Part shown: positions 1-11,219 of the stretch, in pieces
Numbering within the stretch: position 1 is the stretch's first letter
How the letters are laid out: every line of letters starts with the position of its first letter
Assembly (NCBI GenBank): GCA_003255025.1
Contig: QANY01005060.1
Coordinates: 1-64,000 of the forward strand
Origin: Datisca glomerata
Lineage: Eukaryota; Streptophyta; Magnoliopsida; Cucurbitales; Datiscaceae
DNA: 64,000 nt
Direction of reading: 5' to 3'
Made by a program: the position numbers and the translations under genes
The notes under the pieces: generated by a model
What the model was told of the DNA's origin: nothing
What the model saw: only the letters and a program-made list of their open reading frames with translations
The model's database searches: none

Positions 1-1278
1 ATATTATAAAATTAAAAAAAATTTATATATATATATAGCAAGAGCTGCATGCAACAGAGGAAAAAAAATTTTAATCGCCACTCCGCGTCGCACGCACATT
101 GCGACACAGTTTACATGCAATTGATTTTTCAAAACAATTCATATAAACATATTATGACAATCCTAATAAATCATGTTTCTACTGATGAGATGCATGATTA
201 AATAAAACCGTGTGGGGGTTCATGTATGACGTGTGATTGACTAATGCATGATCATGTTATCAATCATATCAATAAACAATTATTTTACAATTAAATAAAA
301 TAATAATAGACCGAGTGACTATTGAGTATTTTTAAATTACAACCATTGAAATAAAGAAATAAAATTACAAAAAGTACTTCAAGATTACGTATATCTAAAA
401 TATCTCATTCTCCACCTGATGTCCATCTTCATAATCTCAAGCCTTGAATAAAACCTTTTTAATTAGAAAACATATTTTTCTTAATTAAAAATTATCTTTT
501 AAAATTATTGAATTTGACTTAGTCAATAAACAATTTATTGACTCAAATTTGGGTCAAACCCAATCAATTAATTAACTTTTAATTTTCATAAAATTAAACA
601 TTAAAAATTAATTTTAAAATTACGTTAATTTCAAAATTTAAAAGATAAAAGATAAAGAGTTAGAGTTTTCATAAAACTCTGTAGTAATAGGGTAAGTTGG
701 TATCAGGGTTTCTGCGACACTTCTCTAGCTGTGACAACAGTTGCCACCGACGACAAGACTCTCGTACCGCCGCCCATCACCGTCGTCCAACCCTAGTCGC
801 CGCCACCGCCAGACACAGTGGAGCAGCCCCCCGCCAATTTTACGGCGAGCTCGCCGTCAAAGCTGATTTTTTCGACGGCGTTGCTGCCGTTGGAATACAG
901 GCGGGGCCAGGGTCAGAAATCCTATTTACGGTGCCGACGCCAAAATTCCCTAGGAGTTCCTATTTCTTTTCTTTTTCCTCCACGTTCGTCTCGTGCGTTC
1001 TTCATCTTCTCGCGATAAGAATAATTATAATATAATATTCAAAATAAAATTACAAAAATTTCTATGCTCCAAAACGACTTACACAAGATCTAAGGAAAAT
1101 TTAAAGAACAACGCTTAACCCAATAATCACCATACAATTAACGATTCATTATTTAAGCATACATTAAAAACACAAAACCATCAATTCATTCATAAATATC
1201 AAAATATATTATGAGCAATGCAAGAACACCCACACAGTATCAAATATACAGATATATAATGATCGCTCTGATATCAAT
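1..1278 (-). mobile_element. Internal leader of a copia-type LTR element, cut by the window edge
   Basis: This stretch lies just inside the minus-strand LTR that starts at 1,279 and begins with a primer-binding site, so it should be the untranslated leader of that element, running leftwards out of the window. Most of it is AT-rich, but 690-1,010 is a GC-rich patch containing short open frames (for example 697-1,035) without recognisable protein similarity. The plus-strand copia element at 8,740-10,390 has a leader of the same character: a GC-rich patch followed by AT-rich tracts with short A/T repeats. No gag or pol is visible before the edge. Confidence 0.6.
1265..1277 (-). other. Primer-binding site (initiator tRNA-Met type)
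   Basis: Read on the minus strand this is TTGATATCAGAGC, one base different from the TTGGTATCAGAGC typical of Ty1/copia elements primed by initiator methionine tRNA. It is one base from the LTR edge, the same one-base spacing as in the second copia element at 8,727-8,739. This fixes the orientation of the LTR at 1,279-4,365. Confidence 0.75.
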
Positions 1279-1934
1279 TGGTGGAAACGAGGCACTCGTG
1301 CGGAGGGGGGCGTGGTGGTGTTTAAAAAAATTATTAAACAACGAATCGTATGTTTTTAGATAAAACAAAAATAAGCACGACGCAACGGTTTTCAAAATAA
1401 AAATTTTTATTGAAAACTATTTTCAGTCAAGATTCATTATATATTTATATATTAAATATGAGACATAAATGGATATGAATCGTATATCTCTTGTAGTCTA
1501 TATCAAGCGTCCTCGCAAACCAACGATCATGCGTTCCCATGAACAATGGACTTCGTGATCCACACCAAAATCTTTCAAGTCAATCCTCAAACGCACTAGG
1601 ACGTGTGTAGGCAAGTAAAATAATTCAAAGGCACTTTTTCTGTTTTTAGATGTACTGAACACATAAGATCTAGAGATTTACTGAGAGGTATTAATTTAAT
1701 GAGACAATCCTATGAGAGAGACGATGATTATTGTTTTAGAGTTTTTGATTAAATTTTAATCATAGAGAAATATCACCCTGATAACAGGTGTGTACTTCAC
1801 TCACAATCAACATTGAGGCATTAGAATAATATCTATATATAATATCAGGGCTCATTAGATTTTTAGGAATAAACTGAAAATAATATTTAATTTCAAAATT
1901 ACCATTGCAGCGAGACCTACTGTAATTTGTGCAC

Positions 1935-1962
1935 AACTGCAGTGCCGCACGGCACTGCAGTT
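1935..1962. repeat. Perfect 13-bp-arm hairpin inside the LTR
   Basis: The arms AACTGCAGTGCCG and CGGCACTGCAGTT are exact reverse complements separated by two bases, in a GC-rich patch within an otherwise AT-rich LTR. The corresponding patch of the related solo LTR (about 18,300-18,420) also carries clustered CACTGCAG-type inverted motifs in a decayed form. A structural or regulatory role in the LTR transcript is inference only. Confidence 0.8.
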
Positions 1963-2357
1963 GCTGTGAGCCAACACAGTGCCTCAGGCATTACTGTGAT
2001 GTCGTGTGGTACTACGACAGTTCATGTCATTCTCTGATTCTTAATCAGTGATTAATACGTGATAATTACTGTAAATTAAATATTTATTTTAATCAGACAA
2101 ATATTTAGATATCAATTAATTTAAAATTAATATATATGATTATCCATATCAACTAATTTATCTGTTAGTTCACAAATAATAGAATTAGTTAATTCAAATT
2201 ATTATTTAATAATAATTTATAATTATCTAATTTTACAAGTTAGATTATCTACTTCACTTATCGATAATTCAAAAATTAATCGATATGATTATTTATATAT
2301 ATTTTTTCCAAAATTTATATATATTTATAATTTAATTAATTAATCACACATAATTAT

Positions 2358-4130
2358 GTACTTACCCTAGAATAAACATTTTTTTTGCAAGTCAGTCCTT
2401 TTCTCATGTCGTGAAATAATCACACTACAGACTGCATAGTACAGAGGTGATTTGAGGACCATGGACCTATAATCTTAAGCTCTAATAAACCAGATTATTA
2501 ATTTAACTCTTTAATTCAATAATCTTATTTATTAATTTCATTATTAGTTCACTTTAAATATGGAATTGCACTATTATATATTATAAAATGTATTTACAGA
2601 GTATTCTTGAGTAATCCATTGATATAATAACTTCACGTAGTTCTGTCCTCCAATTATTTATTCGTATATTAGAATAATAGATCTAAATTACCGTTTTACC
2701 CTTCTTATTACCTTTTGATCATTAAGTACCATTAATTCACTGATGAATGATTATTTTATAATCGTATTATAAATTTGAGCATACTAACTATTTAGTTTCA
2801 GAATTAACACTTAAAGGAACTAATATACGATCCGTTAGGAAAGCTTGGACTCCAAATCTTATAAGATCAGGTCGGCCATCCATATCACTGAATCTTCAAA
2901 ATAAAAGTCAATAACTTGCTTTACAAACATATCTTAACGAGTGAATCAAAAGATCCAGTAGACACGTATAAGAGTTCATGACTACTCAGGATTCAGACTG
3001 ATTTACATATGATCATCAGATTGATATGTATTAAATCTTTATGATAAATGGTAAGTTAAAAAATATATTAATTCACATTGGTCCTGTCGTATATAATTTT
3101 ATTATATAAAGTACATACACTAAGATTTTTATCTACATCAATGATCATGATCTAGATCACATGCATTCATAATGCTTAGTAAACCCTACTAACTAATTCA
3201 ATTAATTATTTTGAATAATTATGAGATAATTATTTATATATATGTAATTTCCAAATATATAATTCAATTAATTAATTTTTAATTGATTAATTACACATAA
3301 TTATCCCGTAGTTATGTACTTGCCCCAGAATAATTTTCTTTGCAAGTTAGGCATTTTCTCATGTGCTAAAATATTCACGCTCTCGACTGTGCAGTACAGA
3401 GGTGACTTAGGGACCATGGACCTATAATCTTAAGCTCCAATAAACCAAGTTATTAATTAATTTTTTTAATTAAATACTCATATTTACTAATTTCATTATT
3501 ACTCCACTATAAATATGAAATTGCACTATTATGGAGTATTCTTGTGTAGTCAATTGACATAATCATTTCACGTAGTTTTATCCTCTAATTTTTGGTTTGT
3601 AAATTAAAGCTGATCAAAATTATCGTTTTACCTTTCTAATTACCTCTTGATCATTAAGTACCATTAATTCATTAGTGAATGGTTAATTTATAATCGTATT
3701 ATAAATGTGAGCTCAATAACCATTTTCAGTTCCTGAATTAACACTTAAGTGAACCAATATATGATCCGTTAGGAAAGCTTGGATTCCAAATCTTGTAAGA
3801 TCATGTTAGTCATCCATATCACTGAATTTCTAAAATAAAAGTCACTAACTTATTTTACAAACAAATCTTAACGGCTGAATCAAAAGATTGAGTAGACATG
3901 TATATGAGTTCATGACTATTTAAGATTCAGACTGATCTATATATGATCATCAAATTGATGTGTATTAAATCTTTCTGATAAACAATAAGTTAATAAAGAT
4001 ATTAATCACTTCGGTCCTATCATATATAATCTTATTTTATAAAGTACATTAACTAAGATGTGTATCCACATCAATGATCCAAATATAGATCACATGTATT
4101 CATAACACTTAGTGAACCGTACGAGCAAAC
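2358..4130 (-). repeat. Tandem duplication (~957 bp) inside the LTR
   Basis: The block starting 'TGTACTTACCCTAGAATAA' at 2,358 recurs at 3,315 as 'TGTACTTGCCCCAGAATAA'. The two stay alignable through 'GGACCATGGACCTATAATC', 'GATCATTAAGTACCATTAA' and 'GATCCGTTAGGAAAGCTTGG' up to about 3,180 and 4,118. The related solo LTR at 16,900-19,111 contains this block once, so the duplication is specific to this copy or sublineage. Confidence 0.85.
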
Positions 4131-4370
4131 ATTCATTAAAGATTTCATACTTTAATCTGTTGCTGACAATTTTATTTATTATCTATGATTTTAATATTCT
4201 CGTACTAAAACAAGATCGTAGTCTCATTAATGAATATGTACTTTTCAGATATTTAAATAAATTATTCAACAATAATTTAAAAGAAAAATTATAAGAAAAA
4301 TGTAATTCCATTAAATTTCATTGTAAAATGTCAATACACATGTTTTGAGGGAATAACCCCCAACACTTAA

Positions 4371-5878
4371 ATTGTTAATGCAGGTTGTTTGGGATGTCAT
4401 ATTTTCTGCTAGATCATGGTCTAGCAGAAAATATACTGCTGGACCATGGTGTAGCAAGTGTTAATTTTAACACAACACTACTTGACCATGGTCTAGCATA
4501 ATAATTTGGCTAGACCGTAGTCTAGCAACCTGGCACATGAAAATTTTTTTATGTTTTGAGATCATCTTATATTATTAATGCAGGTTGTTTGGTATGTCAC
4601 CATTACAGACCCCATATTGCTCTGTTTCTATATTCTCCGCTAAACCATGGTCGAACAAGTGTTAATTTTAACACAACACTGCTAGACTACGGTCTAGCAT
4701 AATAAACTATGGTCTAGCATAATAATCTGGCTAGACCATAGTCTAGCAACCTTGCACGTGAAAAAATATTTTGATTTTGAGATGATCTAATATGGCTAAT
4801 ACATGTTGTTTGAGATTCCATAATTACAGACCTCATATTGCTATATTTCTGTTTGCTCTCCTAGACCACAGTCTAGTATAAAATACTCTACTAGACTCTG
4901 ATCTAGCAAGTGTTAATTTTAACATAACACTGCTAGACTATGGTCTAACATAATAATCTGGCTAGACTGTACTGTAGCAACCTTACACGTGAAAAATTAT
5001 TTCTGTTTTGAGATGATCTTATATTGTTGATGCAAGTTGTTTATGATGTCATAATTACATAATCAATATTGCCTTGTTTCTGTCTGCTCTACTAGACCAT
5101 GGTCTAGTGAAAAATATTATGTTAGACCATGGTCTAGCAAGTATTAATTTTAACACAACATTGCTAGACCATGGTCTGGTATAATAATCTAGCTAGATTG
5201 TAGTCTAGCAACATGGCTCGTGAAAAGTTATTTTTATTTTACGATGATCTTATATTGTTAATCCATATTGTTTGAGATGTCATAATTACAGACCCCATAT
5301 TACCTTATTCCTGTTTACTCTGCTAGACCATGGTCTAGTAGAAAATATTTTGCTAGACCATGGTCTAGCAGGTGTTAATTTAACACTGCTAGATCATGGT
5401 CTAGCATAATAATCTGGCTAGACCGAGTATAGCAACCTAGCACGTGAAAACTTATTTTCATTTTGAAACGATCTTATATTGTTAATGCATGTTGTTTGGG
5501 ATGTCACAATTACAGATCCTATATTGCCATATTTCTATTTGCTCTACTAGACCATGCTCTAGCAGAAAATATTTTGTTAGACCATGGTATAGCAAGTGTT
5601 AATTTTAACACAACACTACTAGACCATGGTCTAGCATAATAATCTGGCTAGACCGTAGTCTAACAATCTGGCACATAAAAAATTATTTTCGTTTGAGATG
5701 ATCTTATATTGTTAATGGAGGTTGTTTGAGATGCCAAAATTACATACCTCATATTGTCATGTTTCTTTCTGCTATACTAGTCCAAGGTCTAGCAACTGTT
5801 AATTTAATAAAACACTGGTAGACCATGGTCTAGCATAATAATCTTGCTAGATCGTAGTCTAGCAACCTGACATGTACA
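4371..5878. repeat. Array of seven ~225-bp repeats packed with CCATGG-centred palindromes
   Basis: Units start at about 4,371, 4,571, 4,791, 5,023, 5,253, 5,478 and 5,708 with 'attgttaatgcaggttgttt'-like sequence. Each unit carries three or four copies of the palindrome TGCTAGACCATGGTCTAGCA or a decayed form. The 16-base core CTAGACCATGGTCTAG is perfect at 5,092-5,107, 5,323-5,338, 5,353-5,368 and 5,619-5,634. A second inverted motif, GTGTTAATTTTAACAC, sits between palindromes in most units. The array begins directly beyond the LTR and ends about 150 bp from the stop codon of an Ulp1-like fragment read from the other strand. It may be the subterminal region of a DNA transposon, but no terminus is visible. 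Confidence 0.9.
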
Positions 5879-6030
5879 AAATAATATTTGAGTCACAGCA
5901 TAAGCAAATCCAAATTCCAACGAAAAGTCATAGTATCGGTATTCCATGGTTTACAATATGAAAGTTCTAATACATCAATATTGATTCACATCCTATGCAA
6001 CTGCAACTCTCTAATAACATAATAGACACC

Positions 6031-6390
6031 CTAAAATCTAGAGTCTTCGATGCCATGCCCATGATAAAAAATATCAACTTCCATCTTCTCTCGAAGCTCA
6101 GCCATTATACTTTGAGTACATCTAGATGGGTCCTAGCCCACACACAACTCCACAAACTTTAACACAAACACGCCACAATCACACCTATATGTACACAATG
6201 AAAAGAATCTCAAATAACTAAATATATACTATGTGAGGTAGTTTATCACATAAACAATTAGGCTTACCTAGTTTCTTGTTGAGGGACTTTGATGCGTGTA
6301 ATCGGAAAATGTGCGTTAATGGGTGTTTCTTTCAGTAGATTAAAAGCACTGGCATAAATATGTTCTAATCTTCATATCTTTTTTTGTTCA
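6031..6390 (-). pseudogene. C-terminal fragment of a Ulp1/SENP-type (C48) cysteine protease, transposon-borne
   Basis: The minus strand encodes the end of an Ulp1-like SUMO-protease domain in two exons (6,268 to about 6,390, and 6,031-6,184) joined by a GT-AG intron at 6,185-6,267. The spliced frame contains the conserved 'VPQQ' Gln and, a few residues on, 'CDCGVFVLKF' with the catalytic Cys. It ends at a TAG at 6,031-6,033. There is an in-frame stop shortly after 'FVELCVG' and another upstream of the 'RLEHIY' segment, so the copy is dead. The catalytic His/Asp half is not recognisable upstream. Plant CACTA and Mutator-like transposons often carry such ORFs. With palindromic repeats just downstream, transposon capture is the simplest explanation. 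An ordinary host SUMO protease is unlikely. Confidence 0.75.
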
Positions 6391-7522
6391 ACTCCAAACT
6401 AATTGTGAGAAAGCCTCAAGTATGTAAGTGACATTGACACACTTAAAGGCGTTTCTGTAACAATTCTTACAAAAGAAAGTTCTTCTAAACTCCTGATTTT
6501 GTTGTGATCAAATAGGAACATATAAGTGACATTGACTAATTTAAAGAAGTTGAATTGTAGTCATGCATTGCAGTCTTAATGCTTACAAAATAGGAACTTA
6601 TAAATGACATTTATGAAAGTTTCCCAAAAGATACCATAGAACCAAATGGTATCTCTTGTAAAAGTTATTTCTCTGACCTTATGCTCCTCCTGATGGTCTT
6701 CTCCAATCAACTTTCTCATTCCCCTTGTAAAAATGGTCTTAGAAGGTATGTTAAGACTCACATAGTTTAAGATTCAATTTATTTTTTCATGTTTTGATTT
6801 CTCGTTTAACATTTCCTTTCCATTTCTAGGTATTGCAATGATACTGTGAAAAAAGGAAAATGAAAAGAAGAAAAGTTGATAAAAATCAATCACACACATG
6901 CAAATAGTGAAAGTGGTGAAGCCATACCTGGTCGGTGAGAGAAGCTTCGGCTTCACTGGAGGAGAAGGGTAATCACGCGACTTTGCAGACAAAGGGAATC
7001 ATGCTGGATACAAGGGTTTTGCTAAAATAAGGGTTTCACAAACAAAAGAGAATCGTGCCTTCGTTAGAGACAAATGAAGACTATCTGTTTCACAGAGACA
7101 AAGGGAGATGAAGGGAAGCATAGTCTGTTCTGTAGAGACAAAGGGGGATGAAGGGAGACTATCGCATAGACGAATAAATCGTAGGGACAAGGACTTCGTA
7201 GAGTTTTGGGAGAAAGTTGGGGAAGGGACTGAAATATAATTTATTTACTGTAAGGGGCAAATAAGCTTTTTACTATATAAAAAGTCACAAAACCTTCTAA
7301 AGGGTCTAAGTATCATCAAAGTCCCTCTGAAGGGTCCTTCCATGAGAATTTTCTGGTTTTGTTTCTATAAGTGTTTGCACATTCGGTGAAATTTGATTGA
7401 GATGGAGAACTTTCAAATTCGGTGTCAATCACAATACTAGAGATTTTAGTGTTTGTTTTGTTATGATACTATTTCAAGGTAGATTTGTGTAGTTGGCATT
7501 TCTTTTTAATACTTGTTGATTT
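6391..7522 (-). other. Unassigned region; possible 5' part of the Ulp1-like transcription unit
   Basis: No protein domain is recognisable. At 6,400-6,620 three degenerate copies of 'ataagtgacattgac' occur. On the minus strand 6,935-7,250 is pyrimidine-rich with repeats of 'TCCCTTTGTCTC', resembling a 5' untranslated leader. It is followed by a plausible donor (ACCAG|GTATGG, about 6,928), so it could be the transcribed start of the Ulp1-like gene. The short open frames here (6,576-7,190 minus) look like chance. Confidence 0.3.
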
Positions 7523-8120
7523 GCATGGCTATTGCATAGTGTAACTTAAAAAGTGAGTGATTGTGTATATGCGATTCACTTAAATCTGTATTTGAAATTA
7601 TCGTCAATGAACTATACGGCTTGTACAGAGTGAAGGAATTGAAATTTGAATTTGATTTTCATCTCTTTTACACTAGGATTTTGTTTAACGTTCAAAAAGA
7701 AGCTAAATTTATCAATTTCGATTCCATGGGCAAAGCATATTATATTGGTGAATGTGTGTTCATAATTTAGACAATTTAAGCAGTGATTGTAGACTTTTAG
7801 CATGACTATTGCATAGTGTAACTTAAAAAATGAGAGTTGTGAAACTGTGATTGTGTCTATGCGATTCACTTAAATCTGCATTTGAAATTATTGTCAATGA
7901 ACTATACGGCTTGTACAGAGTGAAGGAATTGGAATTTGAATTTGATTTTCATCTCTTTTACACAATGATTTTGTTTAACTTTCAAAACGAAGTTAAATAT
8001 ATCAATTTTGATTGACCATGATAAGTCGATCAATAAGTTTAGATTTTCCATGGGGAAAGCATATTATATTGGGGAATGTGTGTTCATAATTTAGACAATT
8101 TAAGCAATGATTGTAGACAA
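7523..8120. repeat. Direct tandem duplication, period 277 bp
   Basis: The sequence beginning 'GCATGGCTATTGCATAGTG' at 7,523 recurs at 7,800 and stays closely similar across 'ATGCGATTCACTTAAATCTG', 'AACTATACGGCTTGTACAG' and 'GGGGAAAGCATATTATATTGG'-like segments, with a small insertion in the second copy. The open frames here sit in different frames in the two copies and carry no domain, so no gene is claimed. The right end lies beside the truncated LTR that starts near 8,146. Confidence 0.85.
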
Positions 8121-8145
8121 TTTAAGCAGTAATTTTTTGGAAATT

Positions 8146-8725
8146 TAAAATATATATGTATATTTGTAAATATCAAAAATTAGATTTTATAAATATATAA
8201 TAGTAATTTGATTGTAGATAAAGAAATAGAGATAAGGATCTCATATCAGATACAGAGTAAAATAGTTTTCTCCCCTCCCTACTGATTGCCGCCGATTTTG
8301 ACAGTATTGAAGGAAAAATATCTAATTTTTTTCCTTCAATCGTTTTGAAAGCCCACACTGAAATTTCTACATAAAATTCTCGTGAGATATATTTTTGAAA
8401 TTAAAGGATGGTTGTTGGTGGACGAAATCATAAATTTTTCTTGAAGTTCAAGTGCGTGATTCAAATCCCGAAGCTGAAGAACACGAAGAACGCTTGAAGA
8501 AATTCCGTCAGTTCAGAAATTCTCCGATACAAAGTATAGGTGAAAAATTATTTCTAACTTTATCTTCTCGTATAATATTGTATATGCATAATCGCACGTT
8601 GTTTGGTTTTAAATTATATAGTTCGATTAAATAAGTTAATTAGAAAAAAACTTGATATTACGCCCACAAACCGTTCATGGTTCAAACTTATTTTTATGAA
8701 ATTTTAAAACCAACTGATCCCAGCA
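8146..8725 (+). mobile_element. Truncated 5' LTR of the copia element
   Basis: From 'TAAAATATATATGTATATTTG' (8,146) to 'GATCCCAGCA' (8,725) this matches 15,371-15,938 of the 3' LTR. Shared stretches include 'TTTGTAAATATCAAAAATTA', 'TTCAAGTGCGTGATTCA' and 'GCACGTTGTTTGGTTTTAA'. The first ~1.2 kb of the LTR is missing and replaced by the unrelated 277-bp duplication. Confidence 0.88.
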
Positions 8726-8726
8726 A

Positions 8727-8739
8727 TTGGTATCAGAGC
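8727..8739 (+). other. Primer-binding site (TTGGTATCAGAGC)
   Basis: This is the standard copia primer-binding site, complementary to the 3' end of initiator methionine tRNA. It lies one base after the LTR's terminal CA. Confidence 0.88.
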
Positions 8740-10389
8740 CACAGGTTTTTGATTATGCACATAGATATTTGAAACGAACATATCGTGAATTTTGTGGATA
8801 TTGGCATATGAATTTGTATGGTAGATTCAAATTATTTTGAATGTGTTATGTGATTGGATCCCGAATTATTTGCTCTAGGCATTTTTATTTCAATTTAGAA
8901 TTGATGTACTTTGAATTTGAGCCATAAGTTTTTATGTAGTTTATTTTGTTGGAAAAGTTGTATTTTTGTAAATTTGATGTAAAATCACTGTCGCCTCAAA
9001 ACCGTCACCGGAGCACTGTTCACGTCGAAATACTGTTCACGCCAAAATCGATGTCCACGCTGGAATCATCATGCCGGAGTTACAGTTTCGGCAGGTGGTG
9101 ATACTGTTCTGGTGCCATCAGTGCCGTTGTCCGCTGCGATAATAATTAGGGTTTAGGAAACCCTGTGATGTTTCGCAATAACCTTAATCCTATTTTTTTC
9201 TTTTAAAATTTTAAATTTGAAACGAATAAAAAATAATTAAAATTCAAAAGATAATTATCTATTTTATCTTTATATATTTTGAATTTATTTTATACCTTTT
9301 GAATTTTGAATTCAAAGATAATTATCTATTTTATCTTTTTATCTTTTAAATTTTGAATTCAAAAGATAATTATCAATGCTATCTTTTTATTTAATTTAAA
9401 AAGAAAAAATAGGATAATTAATGAGATTATTTAATTAGAAAAATAGTTTTCCTTAATTAAAGGGTTTTAATCAAAATTTAAATTTTTAATTTTTGAAATT
9501 TGAATTTAAATTTTGAATTTTGAATTTTTAGTTTTAAATTTGAATTTTAAAATGAGGATATGTCAATATCAAATTAGGGATATGCCAATATCAAACTGCC
9601 ATATAGCATGTGCATGAATCATTGTAGATTAATTTGTAATTGTTATAATTTAATTATAATGTAAAATTTATAATGGTTATGATTTTAAATTAGGATTTAA
9701 AATTAAATAAAGGATTTATAAATTTCATCACATTTTTAAAAATTAATAAATGTTATATTTTGAAAAGCAACCAAAAATCCAATTTGTTTTCAAAAACTAA
9801 GTGGGAGGGTTGTTTACGTTCAAACGTTCTCAAGGTCTCTAACGCGAACTTGATCATGCCACGAGGAATGATTTAGAACCGCCCATAGCTGTCCTCTCTT
9901 CAATAGGAGAAACTTTGGAGTCGTGTCTCTTTGAGTCATCGAATTGTTTGAGAAGCTAAGACTTTTAAAGGAAGTGGTAGGGCAGGGTCATCCCATAAAC
10001 AGACTGTTAGTCCATAACAACTTTTAAGAGTCGATGCGTTGGTTAAACACTTAGACTGGAGTATATTGGAATCTCCAGTTAGGGGCTAGTCAATGGGGTC
10101 AAGGTGACCAAAATCATTGGTGATTGGTTAAGCTAGATGTGGAGACATTTGAGCGTTAACCAAACGAGAAGAGTCATGATACGATAGGAGATAGTTTGGC
10201 TTTATCCCTCGATGATACAAACTATCATTTTTTATTGTAACATCATGGAGGAAATATTTTTTATTGGATTTTTAAATGTTTAAGTAGTTGCATCATGCAT
10301 CATACTTTCCTAAACGATTGAGCATTTATTTACACTGTTTTATTTATTCTTTTCGATAATCATGTCAATATCCTCATTCTCAGCTATCT
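8740..10389 (+). mobile_element. Untranslated leader of the copia element
   Basis: Non-coding. It has a GC-rich patch (8,985-9,170) with repeated 'ctgttcacg' motifs and an AT-rich stretch (9,180-9,560) built of repeated 'GAATTCAAAAGATAATTATC'-like units. The segment 9,790-10,220 is of mixed composition. No open frame of note. The length is typical of copia leaders that separate the primer-binding site from gag. Confidence 0.65.
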
Positions 10390-11110
10390 TAAATGCTAAC
10401 AATATTATCTAGTGATAATTATGATGATTGGAAAACACAATCTTGATATCGTACTGACGATTGAAAACACAAGTTTATATTCACACCCCTTGTTCTTTTA
10501 AGCCTTTTAGTGAATCGACTCAAGAGGAAAAAGATGCTTATGCTTTTTGGCTATGTTATGATAAGATAGCCAGATATTAATTACATTTTGACTTCTGTTA
10601 GCAATGTGATGCAACAACAACATCAAAATTTTGAAACCACCACCGATATAATGTTGAGCATCACTGAAATGTTCGGAGATCAGGGTCGTTAAGCCAAACA
10701 GGCAGTTATGCAAAACCTTATGAACTGCAGGATAAAACTTGAAACTCTTGTCAGAGAACATATGATTTTGATCATTAGTTATCTAAATGAGATGGAGATC
10801 ATGAGTGCTGAGGTTGATGGAGTGACTCAGGTGGATATGATCCTATAGATTTTGCCCAATACCTTTGATAACTTCAAACTTAATTATTTGATGAATAAGA
10901 TGAGGTACTCGCTTCCTGAAATTATGAAAGAGTTACAAGCCGCTGAGACTTTGTTTTAAAGGGCAAGAGGAAGACTAGATAGACAAACTTTATTGAAAGT
11001 ATGCCTTCCACCTCTGGTGCCAAAAGGAAACACGAGAGGAGGTCTGAATAAGGCTAAGAAACAGAACTTAAAAGTTACAAATAGTAAAGGCACTGCAAGG
11101 TGGACATGTT
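10390..11110 (+). pseudogene. Copia gag remnant
   Basis: Pieces of a copia gag (UBN2-type) can be read across frames. Near 10,420 is 'DNYDDWK', near 10,680 'EMFGDQGR', at about 10,770-10,830 a 'REHMILIISYLNEMEI' segment, then 'FDNFKLNYLMNKM' and 'LPEIMKELQAAETLF' up to about 10,960. Gag normally coats the element RNA. At least five stops interrupt it. A zinc knuckle was not seen; the end is basic and Lys-rich (11,030-11,100). Confidence 0.8.
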
Positions 11111-11219
11111 GTGAGATAAATATCACACCATTAGATACGCAACTGTCTAGATTATCTCTAGCAGATATCTTGGTCGAGTTCATCATCTGTATGAGGACTA
11201 GAGCACTAGTATTTGCTGT

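Larger units (their letters stand above)
1279..4365 (-). mobile_element. Long terminal repeat of a copia-type retrotransposon (5' LTR, minus orientation)
   Basis: On the minus strand the LTR begins TGTTGGGGGTTATTCCCTC at 4,365 and ends in CA at 1,279, next to a primer-binding site. It is a relative of the solo LTR at 16,900-19,111. The two share their starts, the block around the 'TTTAGTACGAGAA' region, the 'GGTCC..GTCACCTCTGTAC' block and their GC-rich hairpin zone. At 3,087 bp it is about 875 bp longer than the solo LTR, which is explained by an internal tandem duplication (2,358-4,130). The five bases outside (CTTAA, 4,366-4,370) are the expected place for a target-site copy, but the partner lies outside the window. 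Confidence 0.85.

Noticed and set aside
697..1035. 112-codon open frame on the plus strand
   Set aside because: It lies in the GC-rich leader of a retroelement running the other way. No domain, and its composition explains the open frame.
4371..5878. CRISPR-like array (repeats with regular spacing)
   Set aside because: The genome is nuclear plant DNA, the 'spacers' are themselves repeated, and the units are long tandem copies.
8727..8739. Fragment of a tRNA gene
   Set aside because: Only the 3'-end complement is present, one base after an LTR end. It is a primer-binding site.
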